A DNA stretch of 64,000 nt from DASXUX01 sp036504595 (lineage in GTDB: Bacteria > Planctomycetota > SZUA-567 > H5-PLA8). Below the pieces are notes generated by a model. The model made no database searches. It was not told where the DNA came from and saw nothing but the letters and a program-made list of their open reading frames with translations. Of this stretch, positions 43,710 to 52,221 are shown one piece after another; within the stretch, counting starts at the first letter, position 1; each line of letters starts with the position of its first letter. Location: the NCBI GenBank assembly GCA_036504595.1, contig DASXUX010000081.1, forward strand, positions 385,412-449,411, in the 5' to 3' direction. The position numbers and the translations under genes were made by a program.

Positions 43710-45911
43710 ATGCGCGAACTCAACCTAATCGACGGCTGGCAAGTCCTGCAAGACGTTCACGAAACCGGCGAACTGCACGGCCTCTTCAAACCAGACTACC
43801 AACCCGTCTCCGGCACCGCCCTCTCGCGCTGGGAGCCCCTCCCGCGCTTGGCGCACCTGCAGCTTCTCTTCGCGCGGCAGCCCGATTTCGGCCGCGAACT
43901 GCGTTACTTCAACGAACACCCCTGGTACTACCGCCTCGAATTCTCCTGCCCCGCCGACGCCGGAAAAGTCGCGCGCCTCCGTTTTGAAGGCGTCGATTAC
44001 TTTGCGAAAGTCTGGCTCAACGGCCAACTCCTGGGTGAGCACGAAGGCTACTCCGAAGTCTTCGAATTCCCGGTCGAAACAATTATCAAGCGCGGCGAGA
44101 AAAACACTCTGGTCGTGAAGGTCTCCGCGCCGTGGGATCGCGAAAGTTCCCCTGGCCGTGAGGCCAACCGCGTCGGCAGCGTCATCCGCAACCAGATCAA
44201 AGGCACCTACGAACACTGCGATACGTTCGTCCAGCGCGACGTCAATCCCATCGGCATCTGGCGACCCGTGAAACTGATTCTTTCCGACGAATGCTGGCCC
44301 GCCGGCACGCCGCATGTGATCAGCCAACTGGCGACCGATCGCTGGCAAGCCAAGCTGACCGTCCACTGGCCCGTCGGCGCCGCATCGGAAATCTCCAGCG
44401 CGGAACTGACGATCCTCATCGAAGACGACGAGACCGGCCTGGTCGTTGCGCGCACGCAGCAGTCGATCAAGCTCGCCGCTGGCATCAATCGCGTGAAGAG
44501 CGAGCTCGTTCTGCCCTCGCCCAAATTGTGGAACACACCCGACCGCGGCGGCCCGGCGCTGTACCGAGCGCGCTTGAAACTGCAGGCCCGCGGCGAAACG
44601 CTCCTCTCCGGCGAAAGCGTCTTCGGCGTCCGAACCGTCGAACTCGTCCGCTCCGCGACTGAAACCAGCGTGCGCCTCAACAGCCAGAAGCTCTACATCC
44701 GCGGGACAACCTACTTCCCCGATGTGTATCTCTCGCGCCTCGATCGCGGCCGCTACGAACGCGACCTACGAGCTATGCTCGACGTCGGCATCAACGCGAT
44801 TCGCATTCACGTTCACGTCGAAAACCCGGAGCTCTACGCTCTCTGCGACCGCCTCGGCATTCTGGTGCTTCAGGACGGCGATTTGAATTGGAACTACCCG
44901 ACCGACGACGTCTTCACGCAGCGAGCTGTGCGCGTCTTCAGTGCGATGGTGGAAGCTCTGCGCGGACACCCCTGCATCTTTGCCTGGATCTGCACCAACG
45001 AAGCCGCCATTTGGGAAGTAAAGGACCTCGACAAAGCCGGCGCTGCGCTCGAACAAGCCGCGCATGAGCTCGACCCGACGCGCCCGACGATCCGCAACTC
45101 CACCATCGAAGACCAGCTCGTCAGCGGCGATTCGCATTTCTACGACGGCAGCCTCGGTAAAGGCGTCTACACCGACATGGCCAAGCGCAAGCCGAAGCTG
45201 CTCACTGAATTCGGCGCCGACGCCCCCGCGTCTCCTGAAAGCCTGCGGCAAGTTCCCGAGCTCGCCCGCAAGCTCGCGCCGCTGCTGCCGCGTATCGCGG
45301 AGCTTCACGATTACCAGTTCCGGCTGATCAAGTACCAGATCGAAAACGTGCGCATCCGCAAGTACGACCCCTGCGCCGGCTATTTCCAGTTCATGTGGAT
45401 CGACCTCTGCCCGCAGAGTTTCTACGGCGTGTACGATTACTGGGGCAAGCCCAAAGTCGAAGGCCAGGGCGGCGCCCTTCGAGCCTTCCGCGAAGCCAAC
45501 CTGCCCATCGGCGTCTTCATGGAACATCTCGACACGCCCGTCGCCATCTGGGCCGTCAGCGATCTCGTTGATGAGTTCAAAGGCTGCGCGCTGGAATGGA
45601 GCGTGACCACCGCCGGAGTGGTGCCGGCCTCCGCGCCGGCAGGAGAGGAGAGCGTCTCTGGCGGCGGCGAAGAGATCACGCGCGGTTCGGCCGCCTTCGA
45701 TCTCCCGCCCGACAGCCGCATCCGCGTGACTGATCTGAAGTTTCCCGTTTCCGTTCACGAAAAATACTGCGTGCGCCTGTCCCTGTACGATTCGTCAGGC
45801 AAGCTTCTCGCGGGCAACCGTTACGACGACCCCTTCCATCATCCGCAGCGCCGCCCCGGCTACCCCGAACGCATCGACCACGAAACCGGCATGAGACTGT
45901 GGGACGCGTGA
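43710..45911 (+). CDS. Glycoside hydrolase family 2, cytoplasmic
   Basis: A 733-residue protein without a signal peptide. An N-terminal jelly roll (about 60-190; WYYRLEFSCPADAG, VWLNGQLLGEHEGYSEVFEF), an Ig-like domain (about 195-315) and a TIM barrel follow. LYIRGTTYFPDVYLSR starts the barrel; FAWICTNEAAIWE has the acid/base Glu (about 430) and KPKLLTEFGAD the nucleophile Glu (about 500). GH2 covers beta-galactosidases, mannosidases and glucuronidases. Lack of a signal suggests it hydrolyses imported oligosaccharides. An element B fragment (45616-45643) inserts GVVPASAPAGEE near residue 637, in the C-terminal beta-domain. Confidence 0.9.
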   Translation: MRELNLIDGWQVLQDVHETGELHGLFKPDYQPVSGTALSRWEPLPRLAHLQLLFARQPDFGRELRYFNEHPWYYRLEFSCPADAGKVARLRFEGVDYFAKVWLNGQLLGEHEGYSEVFEFPVETIIKRGEKNTLVVKVSAPWDRESSPGREANRVGSVIRNQIKGTYEHCDTFVQRDVNPIGIWRPVKLILSDECWPAGTPHVISQLATDRWQAKLTVHWPVGAASEISSAELTILIEDDETGLVVARTQQSIKLAAGINRVKSELVLPSPKLWNTPDRGGPALYRARLKLQARGETLLSGESVFGVRTVELVRSATETSVRLNSQKLYIRGTTYFPDVYLSRLDRGRYERDLRAMLDVGINAIRIHVHVENPELYALCDRLGILVLQDGDLNWNYPTDDVFTQRAVRVFSAMVEALRGHPCIFAWICTNEAAIWEVKDLDKAGAALEQAAHELDPTRPTIRNSTIEDQLVSGDSHFYDGSLGKGVYTDMAKRKPKLLTEFGADAPASPESLRQVPELARKLAPLLPRIAELHDYQFRLIKYQIENVRIRKYDPCAGYFQFMWIDLCPQSFYGVYDYWGKPKVEGQGGALRAFREANLPIGVFMEHLDTPVAIWAVSDLVDEFKGCALEWSVTTAGVVPASAPAGEESVSGGGEEITRGSAAFDLPPDSRIRVTDLKFPVSVHEKYCVRLSLYDSSGKLLAGNRYDDPFHHPQRRPGYPERIDHETGMRLWDA
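45616..45643. repeat. Element B fragment in the GH2 gene
   Basis: GAGTGGTGCCGGCCTCCGCG then CCGGCAGG: the left half of element B, read in frame. Confidence 0.75.
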
Positions 45912-46214
45912 AGTAGCGCAATCCTCCTGGATTGCGTGCCGTTTTGTACCGCGGGCCTCTGGCCTGCATCCGTCTTGTAGTGCGGACGCCGCAGCTCGCT
46001 GCTCCGGTCTGCTCGCGCTGCAGCTCTCCCCTCCCCGCCGAGGGGAGGGGCTGGGGGAGGGGTTTGCGGCAGAGCCGCAAGTGTTGCGCGAGCCGTGGTG
46101 CGGACGCCGCAGGCCGTGCGCTCCGGTTCCCCTCTCCCCCGCGAGGGAGAGGGGTTAGGGGTGAGGGGAAGTATAACGACCAACGACCGATGACCACAAC
46201 CGAAAGGAACAACC
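45912..46214. repeat. Repeat-filled gap with five or more hairpins, including two element A copies
   Basis: 303 bp with no gene. GCAATCC-TCCT-GGATTGC hairpin at 45918-45935, then CGCGGGCCTCTGGCCTGC at about 45950-45967. A variant element A (CTCCCCTCC / GGAGGGGAG) occupies 45978-46062, a GCGGCAGAGCCGC stem lies near 46065-46078, and a full element A at 46097-46169. CGACCAA-type heptamers (about 46176-46198) precede the next gene's ribosome-binding site. Confidence 0.8.
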
Positions 46215-49200
46215 GTGCTACTACGCCGCGCAATCTCTCTTGGAATCCTGATCCTCTCCACCTCCACCTTCGCCGCAGACGCCCCCAAACTCGTGATCTG
46301 CGATTTCGAGGACGCCTCGAGTCTCAAGAAACTCGACTGGGACAAGAACAATGTCGAACTCACCGTCGGCCCGCGCACGGTCACCGAAACCAACAATGTG
46401 CTGAAGTACTCAGTCCTCGGCGGCGATTACCCCAGCTTCAACCTTTACCCACCCAATATCCCGAAGGACTGGTCGCCGTACGAAGTGCTCTCTCTCGTGG
46501 TCTGGGCCAACAACGATTGTGACCTGGGCATCCGCGTGGATGATCAAAAAAGCTTTAACTACGCCTCGCGCTACAACGGCGGCTGCCGTCTGCAAAAAGG
46601 CCGCACGCTCGTCCAAATTCCGATCAAGAACATGTCGAAAGCGATCAACATCGCTCAGGTCAAATTCCTGGCCTTCTTCACCTGCAACCCGCCCAAAGGC
46701 TTCACGCTCTGGTTCGACGACATCCTGCTCGGCCCCCAGCAATCGCAGAAGGTCGAATTCATCCCCTACGCCGACCGCTACGATTTGGTTTCTTCAACAG
46801 AAGTTGTCTCGCCGCACTTCCCGCTCGCCAAACCGCTCGCCGGCGGGCCGATCCCCGTCTTCATGCTCACCAGCGTGCGCTTCGGCCGCGAAGTTTCCGA
46901 GATGATGCAGCGCATGGACCTGAAGGTCAGCCAGCTCACCTGGGACCGCGAATGGGGCGCGAACACCTGGGGCTTCGGCGATTTCTACGGCCAGCGCGGC
47001 CACAGCACCGACTACATCCTCATGCAGCGCTACCTCGACAGTAGCATGCAGGGCCCCGAAAAGTTCGGCGCGATGATGATCTACACGCCGCTGGGCTGGA
47101 ACCGCTTCACGGCCAGCGCGCGCGAGTGCATCCTTAAGCGCGTGCGCGACAACGGTGAAGGCATCGTCCTGATGATGCCCTTCCCCGGCGACAAAGACCA
47201 GCCCTGGCCCGAGGACCTGAAGCAACTCAGCGCACTCATCAACAGCCAGACCGATTGGATTCGCGACGGCTGCGAGATGCGCTATCCCAACGACGGCCGC
47301 ATCATCGGCAAGAAGTGGACCCTCGCGAAGGAACATTCGATCCTCGTCGGCGTGCCGATTGAAGCGCTGCCGCAGACCGCCATCGAGATTCAAAAGTACG
47401 AAGCCGCTCCTGGTGCCGAAGTGCTGCTGAAGACCGAAGACGGCGCGCCGGTTCTCGCTGTGAAGCAGTTCGGCAAAGGCCGCGTCGTGACCTTCGCCAC
47501 GCGCGCGTTTTCGCTGACACCCAACATCGAAACGCCGCAGGATTACGGCCACGCGATCCCCTATCGCTTCTGGGAAGTCTGGTACAGCCTCGCCAACCGC
47601 TCCTTGGCCTGGGCCGCCGGCCGCGACTTCAAACGCGACGGCGCGCCCGTGGTGGTAGCGCCGGCCTCCGTGCCGGCCGTCCGGGTAGCGCCGGCGTCCC
47701 TGCCGGCCGGTGCAGAGGCCAACGCCGCCCTCATCGCGCGCCAGTGGAAAGACGCCGCCGGCAACGTGACCGATTGGGAACTCCAGTTCACGCCGCCGAC
47801 CAGCGAAGGCACGACATTCGCGCTGACTTTGCCGGAGGCCGTCAAGCAGGGCGAAGAGATCAAGTTCAGCTTCACGCCTCCAGAATCTGCCGCCGCCGCC
47901 AAATGGACCGCTCTTCTCGGCGAAATCGTCGCGGGCCGCTGGCGAACGCTCGAACGCAAGACGGTTGATGGGACAACCGTTTCGCTGCCCACATCCCGCG
48001 TGCGCCAGTTCACAGCGTACGTGCGCGTTGAAGCCGAAAAAGACGGCAAACGTGTCGCCACGGGTAAAGGCGAAGTCATCGTCACCCCGCCGCAAACCTG
48101 GAACGATTACGAAGTCCACACGTGGCTGGAATGGGGCCTGCCGTTCCTGCGCGAATTTGAAATGGAACGCATGCGCGACTTCGGCCTGACCGCCAACACC
48201 TGCGGCCCGCGCGACGACAGCATGGCGCGCTCTCTCCTGCGCGGCGGCATGAGACCCCACGGCTGCGGCCTTACGCAAGGCCTGCATGCGAAGGACATCG
48301 ATGCTCAGGAGAAGAAATATAAGGAGACGAAGAGTAAGGAATTCTTGATCCGTCATCCTTCGTACGCCGACGCCGATTTCGTCGCAAAAGAACGCAAAGT
48401 CGCCGGCGATCACGCCGCGCACATGGCCAAGTTCGGACCCATCTCGATGATCATGAGCGATGAGACCGCTCTGACCAGCTACACGCGCGAATTCGATTTC
48501 GATTTCCACCCCTCTAACGTCGCCGCCTTCCGCGAAATAATGAAAGCGCAGTTCGGCACCATCGACGCGCTCAACGCCGCAATGAACATATCGCTGAAAT
48601 CCTTCGACGAAGTGCAGCCGCCGACGAGCGAAGAAGCCAAAGCCGCCAACAATTTCGGCCTGTGGAACGCCTGGCGCGCGCACAACGACGACATGTGGGC
48701 CGGCGCCTTCAAGATGTACGGCGCAGCTCTAAAGGAGCAAAACCCCGGCGCGCGGCTTAGCGTCTCCGGTTCGCAAGAACAAGCCGTCTTCAACGGCATC
48801 GATTGGGCCAAGCTCACGTCGGCCTTCGACGCCATCAGCGGCTACGGCGGCCGTTTTCAGGAACTTCAGCGCCTCAGTTTCCATCCGGGCGGGCTAAAGG
48901 TCACGCCGTGGGGCGCCTACGGCCGCAGCGGCCGAGCGGTCGATTATCAGCTCTGGTCCAGTCTGACCACCGGCGGCTGCGGCACGGGCCTGTTCTGGTG
49001 GTACTCCCTGCGCAACGCCGATTTGACGTTCTGCAAATCCGGCAAAGACTACCAGCGCGTCATCCGCGAAATGGAATCCGGCCTCGGCAAACAGTACATG
49101 CTCGCCAAACGCCAATTCTGCCCCGTCGCGTTTCTGTGGAGCGCCAACAGCCAGCGCGCCGCATGGACGCAAGGCAAGTTCGACCAGTTCAAAAAAGTCG

Positions 49201-50174
49201 AAGCCGAAGTCATGAACGCCCTCGTCGATGCTGAACTCGACCCCTTCTTTATTTCGGAAGACGCCATCGCCGCCGGAGAACTGAGCAAGCGCGGCGTGCG
49301 CGCCGTCTTCCTGCCGATGACCCTTTCTCTCGGATTGGGAGCAAAGAAGGGCGGCCTGCCGATGGCGGCGGAACTGCAGAAGCTCCTCGACGCCGGCGGC
49401 GCAGTGCTCGCGACCGATGATCCCGCCTTCGACGAATTCCTCCAGCCGTCAAAACTCCCAGACGCGCTCAAGGCGAAGCTCACAAAGTTTGCCGACGCGA
49501 AAGCAGACCTCGTCGCCGCCCTCGCAAAGAGCGGCGCCAAGCCGCAAGTGCGCATCACCAAGCCCGACGGCTCGCACATGAAGGACGTCTCCGCGACGGC
49601 GCACACATTGGTAGCGCCGGCCTCCGCGCGGGCCGGCCATGCCTTTCTCGTCACCATTCTCCGCGCGCCAGTCGGGACGAAGGATGTAGTCGGCGCCGAC
49701 GGCGTGATCCGTTCCGTGCCCGACGCGACGGGTGGCAAGGAAATCGAGCCGTTGCGCGTGGACGTTTCGGCGCTGGGCAAACTCAACGTCTACGACATCC
49801 GCAAAGGCGCGCTGCTTCAACCGGCGGACGGCAAGATCAGCATCGACATGCAGGCCGGCGACGGCTACCCGCTCGCCCTGCTGCCGTACACGATCGACGA
49901 CGTAAAAGTGAGCGCGGCGGTCAAGGACGGCAATCTATCGCTGAGCTGCGAGTTCTCGTCCGCGACGAAAGACTTCGCCCCGCACGTCATCCGAGTCGAG
50001 ACCGCCGATGCGAACGGCAAAACGCTACGTCATCTTTGCGCAAATGTGACCACGGCCGCCGGCAAGGGCGCCATCAGCTTCCCTCTCGCCGAAGAGGAAC
50101 TGAAGAGCGCGTTCACCGTTCGCGTTCGCGATGTACTGACGGGCAAGACAGCCAGCACGCAAGTGAAGCCATGA
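46215..50174 (+). CDS. Large exported GH42-like glycosidase with beta-sandwich domains
   Basis: A 1,319-residue protein: signal peptide (to about 20), a CBM11-like sandwich (about 25-180), an unknown domain (about 190-470), beta-domains (about 500-630) and a TIM barrel from about 640 (HTWLEWGLPFLREFEMERMR). SMIMSDETALTSY (about 748) has an acidic pair possibly used in catalysis; GTGLFWWYSLRN and a flavodoxin-like segment (about 1000-1120) resemble the beta-galactosidase trimerisation region of GH42. Activity is likely on galactosides or another glycan but unproven. GTG start with AAGGA 7 bases upstream. Three element B pieces are encoded in frame. Confidence 0.72.
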   Translation: MLLRRAISLGILILSTSTFAADAPKLVICDFEDASSLKKLDWDKNNVELTVGPRTVTETNNVLKYSVLGGDYPSFNLYPPNIPKDWSPYEVLSLVVWANNDCDLGIRVDDQKSFNYASRYNGGCRLQKGRTLVQIPIKNMSKAINIAQVKFLAFFTCNPPKGFTLWFDDILLGPQQSQKVEFIPYADRYDLVSSTEVVSPHFPLAKPLAGGPIPVFMLTSVRFGREVSEMMQRMDLKVSQLTWDREWGANTWGFGDFYGQRGHSTDYILMQRYLDSSMQGPEKFGAMMIYTPLGWNRFTASARECILKRVRDNGEGIVLMMPFPGDKDQPWPEDLKQLSALINSQTDWIRDGCEMRYPNDGRIIGKKWTLAKEHSILVGVPIEALPQTAIEIQKYEAAPGAEVLLKTEDGAPVLAVKQFGKGRVVTFATRAFSLTPNIETPQDYGHAIPYRFWEVWYSLANRSLAWAAGRDFKRDGAPVVVAPASVPAVRVAPASLPAGAEANAALIARQWKDAAGNVTDWELQFTPPTSEGTTFALTLPEAVKQGEEIKFSFTPPESAAAAKWTALLGEIVAGRWRTLERKTVDGTTVSLPTSRVRQFTAYVRVEAEKDGKRVATGKGEVIVTPPQTWNDYEVHTWLEWGLPFLREFEMERMRDFGLTANTCGPRDDSMARSLLRGGMRPHGCGLTQGLHAKDIDAQEKKYKETKSKEFLIRHPSYADADFVAKERKVAGDHAAHMAKFGPISMIMSDETALTSYTREFDFDFHPSNVAAFREIMKAQFGTIDALNAAMNISLKSFDEVQPPTSEEAKAANNFGLWNAWRAHNDDMWAGAFKMYGAALKEQNPGARLSVSGSQEQAVFNGIDWAKLTSAFDAISGYGGRFQELQRLSFHPGGLKVTPWGAYGRSGRAVDYQLWSSLTTGGCGTGLFWWYSLRNADLTFCKSGKDYQRVIREMESGLGKQYMLAKRQFCPVAFLWSANSQRAAWTQGKFDQFKKVEAEVMNALVDAELDPFFISEDAIAAGELSKRGVRAVFLPMTLSLGLGAKKGGLPMAAELQKLLDAGGAVLATDDPAFDEFLQPSKLPDALKAKLTKFADAKADLVAALAKSGAKPQVRITKPDGSHMKDVSATAHTLVAPASARAGHAFLVTILRAPVGTKDVVGADGVIRSVPDATGGKEIEPLRVDVSALGKLNVYDIRKGALLQPADGKISIDMQAGDGYPLALLPYTIDDVKVSAAVKDGNLSLSCEFSSATKDFAPHVIRVETADANGKTLRHLCANVTTAAGKGAISFPLAEEELKSAFTVRVRDVLTGKTASTQVKP
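47650..47720. repeat. Two element B half-copies in tandem in the GH42-like gene
   Basis: GGTAGCGCCGGCCTCCGTGC and GGTAGCGCCGGCGTCCCTGC follow each other and are read as VAPASVPAVRVAPASLPAGAEA at about residues 481-501. Confidence 0.8.
49608..49637. repeat. Third element B fragment in the GH42-like gene
   Basis: GGTAGCGCCGGCCTCCGCGC with GGGCCGGCC, read as VAPASARAG near residue 1135, at the start of the C-terminal beta-domain. Confidence 0.65.
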
Positions 50175-50191
50175 ACGGGCGAGACGCCCGT
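50175..50191. terminator. Hairpin immediately after the GH42-like stop codon
   Basis: ACGGGCG-AGA-CGCCCGT, a perfect 7-bp stem starting right after the stop. Without a U-run it may be a dispersed hairpin rather than a terminator. Confidence 0.35.
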
Positions 50192-50270
50192 GGTACGGAC
50201 GGAGAGGGCGATCGGAGCGACGCGGGCGCCGGAACGCACGCTTGAGTTCGCGCGAACACAAGCGTGCCAC

Positions 50271-51713
50271 TTACCAGGACTTCTTCAGCGCTGTTTCGCC
50301 CATCAGGTATTTGTCAACGCCATAGGCGGCGTTGCGGCCTTCGCCGATGGCCCAGACGATGAGGGACTGGCCGCGGGTCATGTCGCCGGCGGTGAAGACG
50401 CCGGGAATGTTGGTCATCTTGCTCTCGTCGCACCAGACGTTGCCGCGTTCGTTGAGCTTTACGCCGAGTTGCGCGAGCAGCGTGTTCTTTTCGGGGCCGA
50501 CGAAGCCCATGGCGAGCAGGATCAGGTCGGCGTCGCACTCGAATTCAGAGCCGGAAACGGGTTCGGGTTTCGGCGGGCCGCCGGCGGCGTTGCGGACCCA
50601 GTTCAGGCGCACGGCATGCAATTTTTTGAGCACGCCGTTTTCGCCGGTGAGCCTCGTCGTCTGAATGCTGAAATCGCGGCACTCGTTTTCTTCGTGCGCG
50701 GACGACGTGCGCAGAATGTTTGGCCACTGCGGCCACGGGTTGCTGGCGGCGCGCTCCTGCGGCGGCTGCGGGAGCAGTTCGAACTGCTTGATCGACATGG
50801 CGCCTTGGCGGGTCGCGGTGCCGAGGCAGTCCGCTCCGGTGTCGCCGCCGCCGATGATGATCACGTTCTTGCCTTCGGCGGTGATCTGGTCATCCACGCT
50901 TTCGCCGAGCGCGGCGCGATTGGCTTGCGTCAGGTACTCCATCGCGAAGTACGTGCCTTGCAGTTCGCGGCCGGGGACGTTCAGGTCGCGCGGCAGGGTC
51001 GATCCGCCGCAGAGCACGAGGACATCAAAGTTCTTGCGCAGTTCATCGACCTTATGCGTGACGCCGATGTGCGCGCCGGTGACGAACGTCACACCTTCGG
51101 CCTTCATCTGTTCGAGGCGCCGGTCGAGAATGCGCTTCTCCATCTTGAATTCAGGAATGCCGTACCGCATCAGGCCGCCGATGCGGTCGGCGCGTTCAAA
51201 GACGGTGACGGCGTGGCCGACGCGCGCGAGTTGCTGAGCGCAGGCCAGGCCGGCGGGGCCGGAACCGATGACGGCGACTTTCTTGCCCGTGAGCTTTTGC
51301 GGCGGCTGGGGCTTGATCCAACCTTCGTTCCAGGCGCGATCGACGATGGACAGTTCGATCTGCTTGATCGTAACGGGCAGTTCGTTGATGCCGAGGACGC
51401 AGGAGCCTTCGCACGGAGCGGGGCAGAGGCGGCCGGTGAATTCTGGAAAGTTGTTGGTCAGGTGCAGGCGATCCATCGCTTCGCGCCAATGATCGCGATA
51501 AACAAGGTCGTTCCAGTCCGGGATGATATTGCCGATCGGGCAGCCGGTGTGGCAGAAGGGCACGCCGCAATCCATGCAGCGCGAGGCCTGCTTAAGAAGC
51601 TTGTCCTCGCCGAAGGGCAGATAGACTTCTTGCCAGTCCTTGATGCGTTCCGGCACGGGCCGGCGCGTCGGCATCTCGCGGTTGACTTCCATGAATCCAG
51701 TTGGCTTGCCCAT
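50271..51713 (-). CDS. gltD: Glutamate synthase small subunit
   Basis: A 480-residue NAD(P)H-dependent subunit. CMDCGVPFCHTGCPIGN (about 41-57) and CPAPCEGSC (about 96-104) hold the cysteines for two 4Fe-4S clusters. KVAVIGSGPAGLACAQQLA is the FAD-binding loop, and VIIIGGGDTGADCLGTATRQGA the NAD(P)-binding loop. It passes electrons to GltB for glutamate formation from glutamine and 2-oxoglutarate. It is the fourth gene of the unit gltB-hicA-hicB-gltD; 30 bp separate it from hicB. Confidence 0.95.
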   Translation of the reverse strand: MGKPTGFMEVNREMPTRRPVPERIKDWQEVYLPFGEDKLLKQASRCMDCGVPFCHTGCPIGNIIPDWNDLVYRDHWREAMDRLHLTNNFPEFTGRLCPAPCEGSCVLGINELPVTIKQIELSIVDRAWNEGWIKPQPPQKLTGKKVAVIGSGPAGLACAQQLARVGHAVTVFERADRIGGLMRYGIPEFKMEKRILDRRLEQMKAEGVTFVTGAHIGVTHKVDELRKNFDVLVLCGGSTLPRDLNVPGRELQGTYFAMEYLTQANRAALGESVDDQITAEGKNVIIIGGGDTGADCLGTATRQGAMSIKQFELLPQPPQERAASNPWPQWPNILRTSSAHEENECRDFSIQTTRLTGENGVLKKLHAVRLNWVRNAAGGPPKPEPVSGSEFECDADLILLAMGFVGPEKNTLLAQLGVKLNERGNVWCDESKMTNIPGVFTAGDMTRGQSLIVWAIGEGRNAAYGVDKYLMGETALKKSW

Positions 51714-51743
51714 TGCGCTCGCATCCTAACTCGTCCGTCCGGG

Positions 51744-51953
51744 CTACGCGTACAGGAGCCGACCCTTCGGCTCGGGTATCACACGCCCCATTTCCTTGGC
51801 CGTCTCAATCCATTCCTTAATTACGACCTCAACGTTCGCCAGCGCCTTGCGTCTTGTCGGACCGTCCGCCATGCACCCCGGCAACTCCGGTACCTCTGCA
51901 ATGAACGCGCCGTCTTCCTTACTCCAGTAGATGATCACCTCATATTTCGTCAT
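51744..51953 (-). CDS. hicB: HicB-family antitoxin
   Basis: A 69-residue protein of the UPF0150/HicB fold: MTKYEVIIYWSKEDGAFIAEVPELPGC (split here at its beta-hairpin), GPTRRKALANVEVVIKEWIE. It has no C-terminal DNA-binding domain, so it is the short antitoxin form. Its ATG overlaps the hicA stop (ATGA at 51950-51953). It should bind and silence HicA. Confidence 0.85.
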   Translation of the reverse strand: MTKYEVIIYWSKEDGAFIAEVPELPGCMADGPTRRKALANVEVVIKEWIETAKEMGRVIPEPKGRLLYA

Positions 51954-52204
51954 GCCCTGCCTCCCAACCGGTACTTCAAGATAATACCACGCACTTGCTT
52001 TACTTGATAGGGTTTGGCTTCTGCGCCGCGCGGCTGAATGTTAATGATCTCCGCAATGTCGTCCCTTGCGAAAATGTGATGACTGCCCTTCACTCGCTCA
52101 ACAAAGCCGAGATTGCGCAGAACCGCGCACAGCCCGTGGAAAGGGAAGGCGGCGTCTGCGGCGCCGGAGAGAACCAGTTCGAGAGCTTTGTCTCTTCTGC
52201 TCAA
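51950..52204 (-). CDS. hicA: HicA-family mRNA interferase toxin
   Basis: An 84-residue YcfA/HicA toxin with a dsRNA-binding-like fold. RDKALELVLSGAADAAFPFH starts the first helix, CAVLRNLGFVERVKGSHHIF has the catalytic His, and KPYQVKQVRGIILKY ends it. The family cleaves mRNA in translation-dependent fashion. I chose the TTG at 52204, with GAGGAG 9 bases upstream, because the family starts here. It begins 17 bp after the gltB stop and so sits inside the glutamate synthase operon. Confidence 0.82.
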   Translation of the reverse strand: MSRRDKALELVLSGAADAAFPFHGLCAVLRNLGFVERVKGSHHIFARDDIAEIINIQPRGAEAKPYQVKQVRGIILKYRLGGRA

Positions 52205-52221
52205 GCCAGAGCACTCCTCGA

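Noticed and set aside
50190..52007. 605-residue open frame on the plus strand
   Set aside because: Lies opposite gltD and hicB, whose motifs are clear.
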